Assembly (NCBI GenBank): GCA_024138015.1
Contig: JAMXBB010000003.1
Location: 75,234,400 to 75,298,399, forward strand
Source: Lumnitzera littorea
Lineage: Eukaryota; Streptophyta; Magnoliopsida; Myrtales; Combretaceae
Direction of reading: 5' to 3'
DNA length: 64,000 nt
Below the pieces are notes generated by a model, which saw only the letters and a list, made by a program, of their open reading frames with translations, ran no database searches and was not told the origin of the DNA. The position numbers and the translations under genes are program-made. Numbering within the stretch: the stretch's first letter is position 1; every line of letters begins with the position of its first letter. This document shows positions 36,309 to 48,170 of this stretch, piece by piece.

Positions 36309-37740
36309 GTGTTGAGGAAATTTGAAGCAATGGCTAATAACAACAAAGTACATAAAACTATGTCCTACTATATTAAACCATCGACTAATGGAGCCAATAC
36401 CAGTATTACAAGACCAACTATCACTGTTAATAATTTTATGATCTCACCAATCATTATCCAAATGATTCAACAACAATTGCAATTTGAAGGCTTTCCAAAG
36501 AAGGATTCACATGCATATCTTGTGAACTTCTTGGAGATATGCACAACTATCAAAATCAAAGGAGCTATGAATGATGCGATAAGGTTGAGATTGTTTCTAT
36601 TTTCTTTTTAGGGAAAAGCAAGGCAATGGCTAGCCTCATTACAAAAAGATTCTATTACTTCTTGGGAATTACTAATAGAAAAGATTTTAGAAAAATATTT
36701 TCCTCCAACTAGGATAGCTAAGCTTAAGAGCAATATCTCATCATTCACTTAGTTTAATAAGGAAACAATTTATGATGCTTAGGAGCATTTTAAGGAGTTG
36801 CTTAGAAAGTGCCCTAATCACGCTTTGCCACTTTAGATGCAAGTATAAACTTTTTACAATGGATTGAATTTTAGTACTATGCAATTTGTTGATGCATCTG
36901 TAGGTGGTACATTAAACTCAAAGACGCTTAGTAAAGCTTACGCTTTGTTTAGAAGCCTAACTATAAATAACTACCATTGGGAAGGTGATAAACTTAGTAG
37001 GAAGAAACCAACAATTTGAAGATTGCAAAGTCTACCACAACCTTAGCGGCAATGGTAGATGCACAAAATAAAAAGGTTAGATTCCTATCCCATGTTAGCA
37101 CAACATTCTATGATGCCTAATATAGTGTTCCTTATAGGTTCTAAGCTTACCCTCCAAAAGAGGAGAACTTGAAACTAGAAGAGATGTTGACTAAGTACAT
37201 ATAAAGTAGCAATACTAGGCTACTAAGCATCGAAAAGTGCATAGAACAACTCACCAAGATTTCAATAAAAAAGAAACTAGAGCCTTCACCACAAGCTGAA
37301 GCTGAAGCTTTAACCTTGAGAAGTGGAAAGGAGTTGCATGTTGCTAAGCAACTTGAAAAGACACCAATCAACCCTAAACTGGTGATGGAAGAGGAGAAGG
37401 ATAAAGTTTCACAAGCTTCTAAACTGCCTAAGGAAAAACTAGAAGCCCCAAAGGTTAAAGAAGATAAACCACCCATTCCATATCCTCAAAAGCTAAGGAA
37501 GTAATGTTTAGAAGAGCAGTATGGTAAGTTTCTAGACTTATTTAAACAATTGCATAGTAATCCACCTTTTGAAGAAGTTTTGTCACAAATGCCTAAATAT
37601 GCAAAGTTTTTAAAGGGTCTATTCTCTAACAAGAAGAAACTAGAGGAATTATCCATGGTCATGCTTAGTGAGGAGTATTTAGCCATCCTACAAAAAAAGC
37701 TTCTTGCAAAGCTAAAGGTCTAAGGAGTTTTACTATCCCT
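36309..37740 (+). pseudogene. D1 gag (Athila type) and linker
   Basis: ATG at 36309 or 36330. Then comes the Athila capsid: NNFMISPIIIQMIQQQLQF (36430-36485), AYLVNFLEICTTIKIKG (36511-36562), DAIRLRLFLFSF (36574-36609), ITSWELLIEKILEKYFPPTR (36653-36712), EHFKELLRKCPNH (36783-36820) and a TFYNGLNFST block (36849). After frameshifts the linker continues with ALTLRSGKEL (37306-37335), PYPQKLRK (37478), LHSNPPFEEVLSQMPKYAKF (37550-37610) and SNKKKLEEL. Stops at 36610, 36751, 36781, 36836 and 36848 replace expected Gln or Trp codons, consistent with cytosine deamination. No classical zinc knuckle was seen. Confidence 0.85.
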
Positions 37741-38170
37741 TGTCTCATTAGAAATTTATCTATTAAACAAGCATTAGCTAATTGAGGTGCTAGCATAAAT
37801 TTAATGCCATATAAATTATTTAAGTAGCTAAGCCTCAGTTAATCTAAACCAATTAGGATGAGTTTACTATTAGCTAACATATCAGTAATATATCCTAAGG
37901 GTATAATTGAAGATTTGTTTGTTAAAATAGATAAAATTATTTTTCTAAATGATTTTGTCATCTTAGACATCAACAAGGATACTAAGGTACCACTCATCTT
38001 AGGCAGACCCTTATTAGCTATAGCTAAAGCAATTATAGATGTTAGTGATGGTAAGCTTACATTAAGGGTAGGAGAAAAAGATATGGTAATTAAAATTAAG
38101 GAAGCAATGAGAAAATTTGTTGAACAACATGATACATGTTTTAGTCTTGATTCTACTAACTGTATTTGAT
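37740..38170 (+). pseudogene. D1 aspartic protease, active site lost
   Basis: The conserved Athila block reads LAN-stop-GASINLMPYKLF at 37774-37812, where the family has LADLGASINLMPY. The catalytic Asp codon is AAT (37780-37782) and the following Leu codon is TGA. It is followed by a 103-codon open segment (37858-38169) with PKGIIEDLFVKIDKIIF, DFVILDINKDTKVPLILGRP and GKLTLRVG, the C-terminal half of the fold, including the ILGRP flap-side motif. Confidence 0.85.
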
Positions 38171-38339
38171 ACTTTGCAGGAGTTATTATCTAAAGATCCT
38201 TTGGAATTATTTTTGACTCAAGGAATTCCTGGTGAAGAATCTAGTGATCTAAACAATACCAAAGAAATTAGCCCTCTAATTCAGGAGCAAAGGATTGAAC
38301 GGTTTAAGCACGTCAATGAAGCAAAACTGAAGCCTTCCA

Positions 38340-39220
38340 TTGAAGAGTCATCAAGCTAAAGCAGCTACCAAACTATCTAGAGTATGGGTTCTTAGAGGAA
38401 AACTTAAAGTTGCTAGTGATACTCTCCTCTGAATTGATTACCCAACAAAAAAATAAGCTCCTCAATATGCTAAGGGATCACAAGAGAGCAATCTCATGAA
38501 AGATTTCTAACATCAAGGGAATTAGTCCCCCGTTCTATATACATAAGATCTTACTTGAAGAAGGTTACAAGCCTGTAATACAACTGCTAAGACATCTGAA
38601 CCCGAATATGAAGGAAGTAGCCAAGGCATAAGTAATCAAGCTTCTAGACATAGGTATGATTTATCATATTTCTTGCAGTTCTTGGATTAGTCCTGTACAG
38701 GTTATACCTAAAAAGGGATGGATGATAGTAATACCAAACAAATAGAATGAGCTAATTCCAATGAGAGGGGTTACAAGCTAATGAGTTTATATTAACTATA
38801 GGAAACTCAATGACGCCACGAGGAAGGATAATTTTCCCCTACTGTTTGTTGACTAGATGATGGAGCATCTATCAAGTCATATGTTTTATTGCTTTTTATA
38901 CGGTTTATCCGATTATTTTCAAATTCCTATTACCCTAGAGGGCCAAGAGAAAATTACCTTTACATGTCCTTATGGTACATTTGCATATAGGAGAATGCCA
39001 TTTGGCCTTTGTAATGCACCTTAACTTTTCAACGGCACATGATGGCAATTTTTTATGAATTCATAGAGGATATAATGGGAGTTTTTACGAAGGATTTCTC
39101 AATTTTTGGGAATTCATATGATAATTACCTTAGGAACCTTGAAAAAGTAATGGCTAAATATAAAGAGACTAATTTAGTTTTGAATTGGGAAAAGTGCCAT
39201 TTTATTGTATAAGAGGGGAT
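38340..39220 (+). pseudogene. D1 reverse transcriptase, active site lost
   Basis: The motifs run in order: RDHKRAIS (38474), SPPFYIHKILLEEGYKP (38524-38575), MKEVAKA (38609), ISPVQVIPKKG (38681-38715), VYINYRKLNDATRKDNFPL (38786-38842), PYGTFAYRRMPFGLCNAP (38968-39021). The Y/F-x-D-D signature reads F-T-K-D at 39084-39095, so the first catalytic Asp is Lys. The acidic segment 38117-38359 before it is the protease-RT linker. Multiple stops (mostly TAG) are present. Confidence 0.8.
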
Positions 39221-39221
39221 A

Positions 39222-39920
39222 ATGTTAAGACATAAAGTGTCTTGGAAAGGCATAGAAGTCAATAATGCTGAAATTGACACTATTGCTAAATTATCCCCTC
39301 CTACATCTATTAGAGTCATACATAATTTCCTCGAACATATTAGGTTTCACAGAAGGTTAATTAAAGATTTTTCAAAAATAGCTAGACCTTTAACCCGATT
39401 ATTAGAAAAGGATACTCCTTTATATATTCTCAAGATTGCTTAGATGCATTTAATATTTTAAAAGATAAATTGATGAATGCCCCGATTATGGTAGCTTTGG
39501 ATTAGAGCTTACCATATGAGCTAATGTGCAATGCTAATGACTATGTTTTATGGGTATTGTTAGGACAAAGGTAGGAGAAGCATTTCCAGCCAATCTATTG
39601 TAATAGCAAGACTCTTACTAATACTTAAGAGAATTACACCACTACAAAAAAGAAACTCCTAGAAATAGTCTTTGCCCTTGATAAATTCAAGTCATATCTT
39701 ATATTCTCTAAAGTTATTGTTTATACTAACCACTTTGCTTTACGATACTTGTTGAATAAGACAAATGCCAAGCCGATATTGATCAAATGGATTCTTTTAC
39801 TCAAAGAGTTTGACCCGAAAATTAGAGACAATAAGGGAGTAGAGAATTTGGCAACCAACCATCTCTCACACCTAGAAAACCCTTCATTGGAAAAGCTTAA
39901 TAAATAAGAGATCAATGACA
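39222..39920 (+). pseudogene. D1 connection and RNase H remnant
   Basis: An open segment at 39222-39443 has NNAEIDTIAKLSPPTSIRVI, HNFLEHIRFHRRLIKDFSKI and ARPLTRLLEKD, the typical connection region. RNase H pieces follow in mixed frames: a CNANDYV-like block (39528), a KKKLLEIVFALDKFKSYL-like block (39650-39700) and a YTNHFALRYLL-like block (39725-39760), where the family has YTDHAAL, so one Asp is Asn. Confidence 0.75.
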
Positions 39921-40129
39921 AGTTCCTAGACGAGAAGTTATACCATGTAAGTCCTTAGGAAACTCCTTAGTTTGCTAACATAGCTAACTATCTAGTAGCG
40001 AGGATTATTCCTTCAAGACTGGATTTTAGACAAAGTAAAAATATTTTCCATAATATTAAAAGTTACTTTTAGGAAGACCCATACATGTTTAAAATAGGTG
40101 TAGATCAAATAATTCATACATGTGTGTCT

Positions 40130-41165
40130 TATTTAGAAGATTAGTAAATTTTAGAACATTGTCATTCAGGACTAATAAAAGGACACTTAAGTGCAAATAA
40201 AATGGCTCACAAAGCCCTTGAATGTGGTTTTCATTAGCCAACATTATTTAGAGATACCCAAAAGTTTGTTGAACTTTATGATGGATGTCAAAGGGTAAGA
40301 AATATATCTAAAAGAGACGAAATGAAACAAAACCCTATTTTGATATGCAAAATTTTTTATATTTAGGGTATTGATTTTATGAGGCTATTTCCAAATTTAA
40401 ATGGAAATAAATACATCCTAGTAACTATAGATTATGTGTCTATGTGGGTAAAAGCACAAGCTTTACCAACTAATGACTCTAAGGTAGTAAGACGGTTCCT
40501 TAAGAGTTTGTTTTCTAAATTTGGTGCTCTTAAAGCACCTATAAGAAACAATAGAACCCATTTTTGTAATGTCCAACTAAGGAAAGTATTGAAGTGATAT
40601 GGAGTTAACTATCGAATTGCAACTCCATACCACTCTCAAACTTATAGATAAGTTGAAGTAGCAAACAGGGACCTTAAACAAATCTTAGAAGAGACCGTCT
40701 AACATAATCACAGAGATTGGTCTAAGAAGCTCGATGATGTTCTTTAGACTTATAGAACTACATATTAGAAGCCAATTAGAACAACCTCATACTTGATCTT
40801 GAGCGTGCAAGTGAATACAAGAAACATTAGCTAAGTGAGCTTGAAGAATTGTGAGATATAGCCTATAAGAACTCAAGGATAGAGCGAAGCGATTTCCTAA
40901 CAACCAGATTAGGCAAAGAAAACAATTCTGAACTAGAGATAAAGTTTTGCTATATCAATCCTTGTTAAAGCTTTTCCTAGGTAAGCTTAGGTCTAGATGG
41001 TTAGGATCCTACACTGTAACATAGGTATTCCCATATGAAGTGGTGAAGATTTTGAGCCTCGAGAAGGGAACTTTCAAGGTAAATAGCCAATGACTCAAAG
41101 TGTACTTAAGAGAAGAGTTCAAAAGGGAGCATAATCTCAACTATGATCTCCATCCAATCAGAGAA
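40130..41165 (+). pseudogene. D1 integrase, second catalytic Asp lost
   Basis: Zinc-binding region: HCHSGLIKGHLSANK (40159-40200), ELYDGCQRVRNISKRDEM (40273-40325), one Cys of the C-x-x-C pair replaced. Core: GIDFMRLFP with the first Asp at 40373, KYILVTIDYVSMWVKAQALP, then IRNNRTHFCN at 40541-40570 where ISDGGTHFCN is expected; the catalytic Asp is Asn (40547). Glu at 40655 (VEVANRDL) is kept, with 35 residues between it and the 40547 position. WSKKLDDVL and TYRTTY follow (40721, 40750). Stops and shifts increase toward 41100. Confidence 0.85.
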
Positions 41166-42115
41166 AATGGGTAATTTTATTCTTAACTCGTTAAGCAAAA
41201 AACATTAACTAAAAGCACTTCTTAGGACGCAACCAAAGTGAATTTTACTTCTTATTTTCTAGATTGTCCATTTTATGTCTTTTTTATTCAAGTTTAATTT
41301 TTTATTAAGTCAATGCAAGTGGTTTCTATATTTTTCTTAAGTGTTTCAAGGACAATCACAAAAGATGAGGAGTTGTGGTGACTAAGAAAAAGATAAGAAA
41401 GAATCATGATTGAGAATCAAAGCATGGAGCTCATGGAAGAGAGGTAAGTCCGAGTCTAACGTAGACTATGGCCTAATATCATGCTTGTGATCATGACCGT
41501 CGTCCTTTCATAGCAAAATTACACTTAAATTTGAAATTTGAAGTTTTTAGTCAAGAGGAGACCACAACCTAGGACCACTTCTACATTCATGACCGTGTAT
41601 TTCTAAGATATGGAAAAGTACAAAGTTGAACTCAAAATTTAGTACAAGAAAACAACGGCCAGTGACTACACCCATGGTCACGCCTATGTTCTTCTTGTTA
41701 AGAAATTATACCTTGAAAAATTTCAAGGATTCAACCCCAATGGAGACTACAACCACTGATCATGGCCATGGTCATGCCCATATACTCCAAAGGCCGCTTA
41801 ATAAAGATTGCCTAAATCTTGCAATTAAGGAAGTGTAATGCACTTTCTCAATTTCAACTCCCCTCACCTAAAATTCACTTTCCTTTTCCTAAACCACCTT
41901 CCTATTACTATTATGCAATAAATATTCAATGAAATCTGTTAAATTACTAATTGCTTAGATTAGAAGATGTTATTGCAACTTTCCACAAAATTAAGTTGCA
42001 TAATTAAGATTGCACTAATAATCTAGGAAACTAGTATTTAAATTAAATTTCATCTTTAAATAACTATATTGTAATTCCAAAATTCCTAAACACTAGTCTT
42101 TCAATTAAGTATGGG
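41166..42115 (+). other. D1 spacer with recurring GACCATG/CATGGTC motif
   Basis: A non-coding stretch between integrase and the extra ORF. Short palindrome-like words recur: ATCATGACCGTCGTCC (41491), TTCATGACCGTG (41588), CCCATGGTCACG (41671), CATGGCCATGGTCATG (41762). Related words appear in the D1 LTR and in D2. The ORF 41626-41838 spans this motif run and is unlikely to be a gene. Confidence 0.5.
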
Positions 42116-43371
42116 GAAAGAGAGAAAACAACAACCACCAATGGCACCATGAACCACCTATCGCACAACTTATAGGAACTCTACCAACCCAATATTAGAA
42201 GAGCATCCTCTAGTTACGCTTCCACCCCACTCAAAACACATTTTGTAATTCGATAATCCTAATCACCAATCTCATTATAAAGCTCTTTCCAAAAAGACTT
42301 TTTCTTGATCAAGCTTCATAGATTGGAAAGTGTTGAAACATAAAGCCGAAAATCTATGCCATGGTTAAGAGAAGGGGTTATGATAGGTTGTTTAACATCT
42401 AAGAACCCATTTACAAAGAATTGACCCTAGGACCTAGAATTCCTCACCACCTTATCTTTAAAATGCGACCAAATCCCTTATGGAGCCCAAAACACAATTG
42501 CATTCCTACTTCAAAACACCGAGTTTAACCTTTCCATAGTCAAGTTCAGGGTTTTGATGGGGAATTATGATAAGGAATTTGTCCATCCAACAGAATTCTA
42601 CACTCTTCCATATGAACTACCTTGTGGTGTTATCCCCGCCAACTATTGGCTCAAATTGAGCGGTGAGAAGATGTATGATCTTAAATTCATGAAAGGATCC
42701 CACTCGAAAAATCCAACCCATAGAATACTCCATTAGCTTCTCACACACATAATTAGTGAGAGAGGGAAGAGCAACAAAGTAGTTGCTATGCATAAGGTCT
42801 TTTACCTCTACAACCTTGTACAAGGATAGCCCATCAACCTAACAGTTGCACTCGCATTCTATACGTGACATCAAGTGACCAGTTCTTAGGCAAACCAATT
42901 AGGTTGTGGACCTTATGTTACTGTTTTGGCAAAGCAACTTAAGCTTCTAGTTGACAACCCCCAACTCACAGTAATCTGGAATGTTACTTGATAAACCTTT
43001 CAACCTTTTGCTAGATGGGACTTCTTCTTAATGAGGTCAACAAATCACCCCACCAATGGTGAACTAGTAAAAAAAGTGAAGAATTGAAAACACAAGTTCA
43101 AAAATTGGTTAAATCACAAGAAATTATTGAACAATCTCTAAAAAGATTATTTAGGAGACAAAGTAGAATGATGGAGGCTAGTAACCTCATTGACCAAGTA
43201 AAGATGAAAATTCCTCCACTAATGGATGAGGAATTGATTGATTTGGCGAAGAGGATGAACTTAGGGGATGATGAAGAGGAGGAAGCAATATTTAAGACCC
43301 AAGAAGAAGAGGAACCCTCTAATGGAGATTCAGAAGATGAAACCAAGTTGGAAGATTTAGATTTCTTTTAG
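42115..43371 (+). pseudogene. D1 Athila-type extra ORF downstream of pol
   Basis: Frame-shifted pieces resemble the plant Athila ORF protein found after integrase, sometimes called env-like. They include a YKELTL block (42409-42426), a NYDKEFVHPTEFYTLPYELP-like stretch (42560-42620), a SHSKNPTHRILH block (42700-42733), a SERGKSNKVVAMHKVFYLY-like stretch (42755-42812), then an open 95-codon end (43084-43371) with a coiled-coil-like helix (VQKLVKSQEIIEQSLKRL) and an acidic tail (DDEEEE to EDLDFF, stop at 43369). Function unproven; I see no signal peptide or membrane anchor. D2 carries the same ORF. Confidence 0.65.
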
Positions 43372-43736
43372 GAATTTAGAGTTATTTGTTTTGTTTAGGT
43401 GTTTTCTAATTTTGATGATTTTGATGTTTAGTTTAATAGGTGCTTAGTTAGATAATCTATTGAATTCCTTTTGAATTTCCATGCTTCTATTTTCAAGTTT
43501 ATGTTCTTGTTCAATGAATTAATAAAAGTTTCCTTTCAGCATATGCTCTTATCTCTTTATTTTAAGTGTGTTAATTTAGATCTTCTAAGCTGATAAATTC
43601 CAACAAATCATGCTGAAGTCTCAATAGATAACTTGAGTCAATTCCAAATATTCAGGGCAGTATTATTTTTCCTACGTTCATATTTTCTTCCTTACTATAT
43701 TTGTTTGCAATAATTTTTCCTATAATTTAGAATTAG

Positions 43737-43776
43737 GTACATTGAGCACAATGTACTCATAAGTGTAAAGAAGAGG
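43737..43776 (+). other. Hairpin plus internal polypurine-like copy (D1)
   Basis: GTACATTG (43737-43744) and CAATGTAC (43749-43756) are perfect 8-bp arms around AGCA. Five bases on is AAGTGTAAAGAAGAGG, a decayed form of the AAGTGTGGGGGA-type tract that also precedes the 3' LTR. The D2 counterpart is 51333-51373. Confidence 0.7.
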
Positions 43777-44179
43777 TATACTATTATTATTCAAAAATAA
43801 TTGTTTATTTTGACCCCCTAAGAAAATTTTCGAATTTGCAATTCCCATTTACTAAAAAAAAATGCTTATCTTTAATTTTTCCTAAGTCACTATTGCACGT
43901 GGAACACGTTATCAGAATTGAGTAGTAGAATTCCTATAGAGCAAGAGTTACATGTTATTTAGCCTATGATTCTAAGACATCAATTAATTAATCATTGAAG
44001 TTAAGCTTTAGTCATGTGCTACTTCTAAAATTTACTTAGATTGATGCTTATCACTTTATATTCTTATAATTCTATAATCCTAAGTAAAAAAGTAAATGAA
44101 GCTTATCTCTTATAATTTCCTATTAAAAATCCAATTTGTCGAGGGCATAATTAAGACTAAATTGATAAATAGTGATGGT

Positions 44180-44430
44180 AAGGATAGGTCTTGATCCCTT
44201 AGAAGAGTGAAATTCTTCTTCGCTACCAATTAAATGAAAAAGAGAGAGAGAGAGAAAAGAAAAGAAAAAAAGTTAATGAAAGAAAAAAAAAGTGATAAGG
44301 ATTGGCCTTCATCCAACAAAAGAGCAAGATACTTTCTTGTTATTAATATTAATCATAAAAATAGTTGAATAAGCAAGGATAGGCCTTAGTCCCTCAAAAG
44401 ATCAAGGTACCTTCCTACTGCTAATAAAGT
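44180..44430 (+). repeat. Three-copy tandem module (D1)
   Basis: Copies begin at about 44180, 44297 and 44375. Each reads AAGGAT(A/T)GGCCTT, then a (A/G)TCC(C/A) word, an A-rich AAAAGA word, CAAG(G/A)TAC(C/T)TTC and (G/C)CTAATAA or similar. The third copy is best preserved and contains the palindrome AAGGTACCTT. D2 has two copies (51796, 51885). Confidence 0.75.
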
Positions 44431-44912
44431 TTTGGTAATTAAGTAAATTAAAGAGCCTATCAACACAAACTTATGTTAGGTAAATGAGTATGGGATGAAT
44501 AGATGCAACATATATTTACTCTTGATTATGGCATTCAATAGAGTTAAGAGAGATTTGCATATATCTTAGCTAAATGGAAAGGAGTCATATATGGTTTTTG
44601 CTTGACTAAATAAAAATTGGACTAATTTAAGAAGAGAATCATTGGTTAAATGACATGATTAAGCATCAATTTATAGGAATTAACAATTGAATTCTAATGT
44701 TTATATTCAGGACGCATTGAAAAAGTGAACAAGCAAAAGAGTATACAAGTGACTAGAAAATTTTAAAGGATTCAAAGTCTATCTATGGGCTTAACTCAAT
44801 TTTTTTTCTATGATTCTTGAATAATAGCAGTTCACCTAGACGATCTTCTCATAATTTTTCTTATCAATCCTTATTAAGGATTGAGCAATTAGCTTAAGGA
44901 CAAGCAAATGCT

Positions 44913-44928
44913 TAAGTGTAAGGAAATT
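44913..44928 (+). other. Polypurine tract of D1
   Basis: AAGTGTAAGGAAATT directly before the 3' LTR start TGATAAATG. This is a decayed AAGTGTGGGGGAATT. Confidence 0.75.
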
Positions 44929-46298
44929 TGATAAATGTAAAATTATACTCATTTTTCATGCTATTTTCTTGAATATTTTGAGCTATTTTAATATGATTTC
45001 GATGAATTTGCTATTGATTTGAGTTATTATTGCTTTCAAGACTCAATTGAAGTTACATGACAAAAAATGAGAATTGAGGTGATTTTTTAGAACAATTTCA
45101 TATATTTTGAAGGACAATCCAAAGATAACAAAGATCAAAGAGAATTTGTTCAAGAAATAAACAAGAAAGACGACCACGATTGCACTTTACAGTCATGTTT
45201 CTTGGCAGTAAGGCCCATATCTTTAAATTCAAAATTGAAATTTGAAAGATTTTTGACAAGAACATGACTACAGTCACCCACTACGGCCGTGTTTCCCGAC
45301 CATGATCCCCTCGTAATTAATTTCAAAATGATTCTCGCAAGAATTATTGCAAGGAGTTGTTCAGACCTAACCACCATGCCCATGTTCATGCCTTTAGACC
45401 TCCAGTTTACTATACACATGCCATTTAGAGATTATTTTATACAAATACTATATATAGAAGATAGATATTTGTACTAAGGATAGGAGAAGAGAAGAGAGAC
45501 AATAAGGAATACAAGTACTTTTAAGGTTTAGTTTTACTTTTATGATGCAAGTTGTCATCTTTACTATGAATATAGCTTAGAAGCATTGATATCTAACCCT
45601 ATGAACCATTGAGGTAACGATATAGTGTACCATAATTGTTTTATTTTAATACAATTCTCTTATTCCTATTAATTCAATTACGTATTTTGTTTTGGATTAA
45701 ATTGTTATTTCTAGAGTCTCAACTTAATTATCTAATTTTATGTATTGAAGTTGCGATGTCAATAAATAAATAGATCTACCATGATTGAAGGGGTCGTCAA
45801 AAGCTTAAAGATAAATTATAAATTTCTTTTGAAATTAATTATTTCTTGTTTGTATGCAAAAGTCCAATTCTTATTGTTGTTCTAAAGAATCCTATCCTAA
45901 AAGCTATTCAAGTAGGATATAATTAGGATTAGAATTTAATAAAGAAGTGATTCCTATTAGATCAACACTTAAATTCCTCCAGTTAATAAGAATAAGAAAT
46001 TTATTAAAATCCTAAGATTCTATATATTACACTCATGGTGATCAAAGTCTAGATATCTCAATTTATGTTTATTTAGTTTTATCTCATTATAGCACTATTA
46101 GTTAATATTTTACTCATTTCTATTTCTCTATTTTCGTTCAATTCTTCATCAATATTACAATTCAACATAAGTTAGAGTAATTAGAATGGGTAAGTAAGCG
46201 TTCAGTCCTTGTAGGATCAATAACCCTAGACTTTAATAATCCTTTATACTATTACTTGACAAGTGCACTTACCCAGTAACGCAACATATGCCCTACCA
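44929..46298 (+). repeat. 3' LTR of D1 (1,370 bp)
   Basis: TGATAAATG to CCCTACCA. The last 749 bp align with 35451-36177. A TATATATAG (45450) could be a TATA box. Motif words such as ACGGCCGTG (45282), GACCATGATC (45298) and CCATGCCCATG (45374) sit in its 5' half. Confidence 0.85.
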
Positions 46299-46661
46299 GT
46301 AGTAAACAACAATAAAGATTTACTAAGAAAAATGTTATCACTTTATTAATTAAATTGAGTTATTTAATTATTTTGTTGTTTTTATTCTTAATTAATTGTT
46401 CTACTTTGATTTCCTTACTTTTATCTTAATCTTCTATCGTATTGTTACAACCTTCACTTTTGCTTTTAATTTTTTCTATTAAATCTTTTATTATTCGAGG
46501 CTAGATAATTGAATAATTTTAGGATATTATTGCTAAAAATAATTAGACGCACTCCTATGTATAGTTCCTCATAATAACAACACTCAAACTTAAGTTTCAT
46601 TTTATCTATACTATAACTATACTAAGTACACTTACCTATTAGCATGGTAAATGCCCTACCA
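46299..46661 (+). repeat. 5' LTR of D2, 3' part only
   Basis: Aligns with 53299-53662 (shared AGTAAACAA start; TTTATTAATTAAATTGAGTT; CCCTACCA end). The first ~875 bp are missing; they would lie beyond D1 and C1 to the left and appear deleted. Confidence 0.85.
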
Positions 46662-46684
46662 AGTTTTTGGTGCCATTGCTGGGG
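46662..46684 (+). other. Primer-binding site of D2 (tRNA-Asp type)
   Basis: TTTTTGGTGCCATTGCTGGG right after the LTR, close to the Athila consensus TTTTTGGCGCCGTTGCCGGG with three transitions. Confidence 0.85.
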
Positions 46685-46833
46685 AACCAAAATAGAGTAG
46701 TCTAACTAGGAAAATTAGCAAAAACCCTAGATTCATCTATTACTTTAACAAATTTGTATTATTTCTTTCCTTAGTTATTTTGATATTGTTCTCTTTTTCT
46801 ACATTATTACTAACTTCTAAATCTTTTCAATTT

Positions 46834-48170
46834 ATGATGAGTAGTGGTAGAAATCTGGTGGAACTTGATCCAGAGATTAAAAGAACTATAAGGCATCTCT
46901 ATAGAAGAAATTGTGACACCATGGATCGAGGTTTACCACTCATATTAAAGGAAGAGTCTAAAGATTCAGATAGTGAGAAGGAAGTTGAAATAAAAAACAT
47001 GGCACTAAACAATGGAGATAATAACAATGATGATGCCAACAAGACACTTATGGTGTTTGGTAAACCAATGGTGATTAAAGCTAAGTCCAGCATCGTGAGG
47101 CATACAATTCAAACAAATTTTTAGATTCAACGCAACATCATCCAAATGGTCCAACAATTTATCCAGTTCAATGGATTAGCTAACGAGGACCCCAACAATC
47201 ATATCTCAAATTTTTCAAAAATCTATGACACATTTAAGATCAATGGTGTCTAAGATGACGTGGTAAGATTAAGGTTATTTCCATTTTCTTTGTGAGGTAA
47301 GGCAAAATAGTAACTTAATTCTTTACTTAAGGACTCAATTACAACATGGGAATCTTTAGTAGAAAATTTTCTAAGAAAATATTTCTTGCCCACTAAGATG
47401 GCGAAAATTAGCAATAATATTTTAGCTTTTGTCCAATTAGATGATGAGACTTTTTACAACACTTAGGAGAGATTTAAAGAATTGTTGAAGAGGTGTCCAC
47501 ATCACGGACTATCTCAATGGAGGCAAATCCAAACATTTTACAATGGACTTAATTATTCCACACATCAAACGATCAATGCCACAGCTAAAAGTACTCTAAG
47601 TGCTAAGACACTAGATAAGGCACAAAAGCTAATTGATGGCACAATAATGAATAATTCATAGTGGGATAATGTAAGAACCAAAGTGAAATCATTTGGAAAG
47701 TATGACGTTGATTCTATAACTACGTTAATTGCTCAGGTTGAAAATTTAAGTAAAAAGATTGATGGATTAATGAAACCTATTAATTTAGTGTAGGATGAAA
47801 TTTTAACGAAAATTGAAAATATGAATTTTATTGCTAACCGCTCTATGAATAATCCTTTCAGTAATACTTATAACCAAAGATGGGAGAATTATCCCAATTT
47901 TTCTTAAGGAGGCCAGTAGCAACAAAAAAATTGTAATGCGCAATAATAAAACAAGGCCCTTAAATTCAAAAAGTTACTAAACTAATTCATTGAGAGTTTA
48001 GACACAAGATTCCTAGCCAATGAAGCTACACTAAGAAATACAAAAGTTTCATTAAGAAATCTAAAGAACCAACTAGGACAGTTGGCAAGCTCAATCATTA
48101 AAAGGCTACAAGGAAGCTTACCCAAAAAAACCAAACCGAATCCTAAACCAACAAGTTTAGAAGCAAACTA
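46834..48170 (+). pseudogene. D2 gag (Athila type)
   Basis: I take ATG 46816 or 46819 as start (MMSSGRNLVELDPEIKRTIR); ELDPEI-x-RT near the N-terminus is usual for Athila gag. The capsid follows: NIIQMVQQFIQFNGLANEDPN (47133-47195), NFSKIYDTFKINGV (47210-47250), VRLRLFPFSL (47265-47293), ITTWESLVENFLRKYF (47339-47385), RFKELLKRCPHHGLSQWRQI (47471-47530) and TFYNGLNYSTHQTINA. The C-terminal arm ends with RNLKNQLGQLASSIIKRLQG (48057-48115), the usual Athila LENQMGQLA motif, then a stop near 48169. Stops at 47122, 47251, 47294 and 47464 fit Gln or Trp codons. Where pol should begin (the LRSGK block) nothing follows. Confidence 0.8.

Larger units (their letters stand above)
43372..44912 (+). other. 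D1 3' untranslated region
   Basis: A non-coding stretch after the acidic-tailed ORF. It contains a hairpin with an adjacent polypurine-like copy (43737-43776), a GAGA/GAAA tract (44241-44292) and a three-copy tandem module (44180-44430). Both the hairpin and the module recur in D2. Confidence 0.7.
35451..46298 (+). mobile_element. Element D1: decayed Athila-like retrotransposon
   Basis: A plus-strand element with a 5' LTR lacking its first 621 bp, primer-binding site, gag, protease, RT, RNase H, integrase, an Athila-type ORF downstream of pol, polypurine tract and complete 3' LTR. Gag and protease text, the tRNA-Asp-type primer site, and the extra ORF after integrase are all Athila hallmarks. 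It sits inside the 5' LTR of D2: the D1 3' LTR ends at 46298 and the D2 LTR resumes at 46299. Element C1 abuts it at 35450. Confidence 0.85.

Noticed and set aside
43098..43346. 82-codon Ser-rich minus-strand ORF
   Set aside because: Antisense shadow of the acidic tail of the D1 extra ORF.
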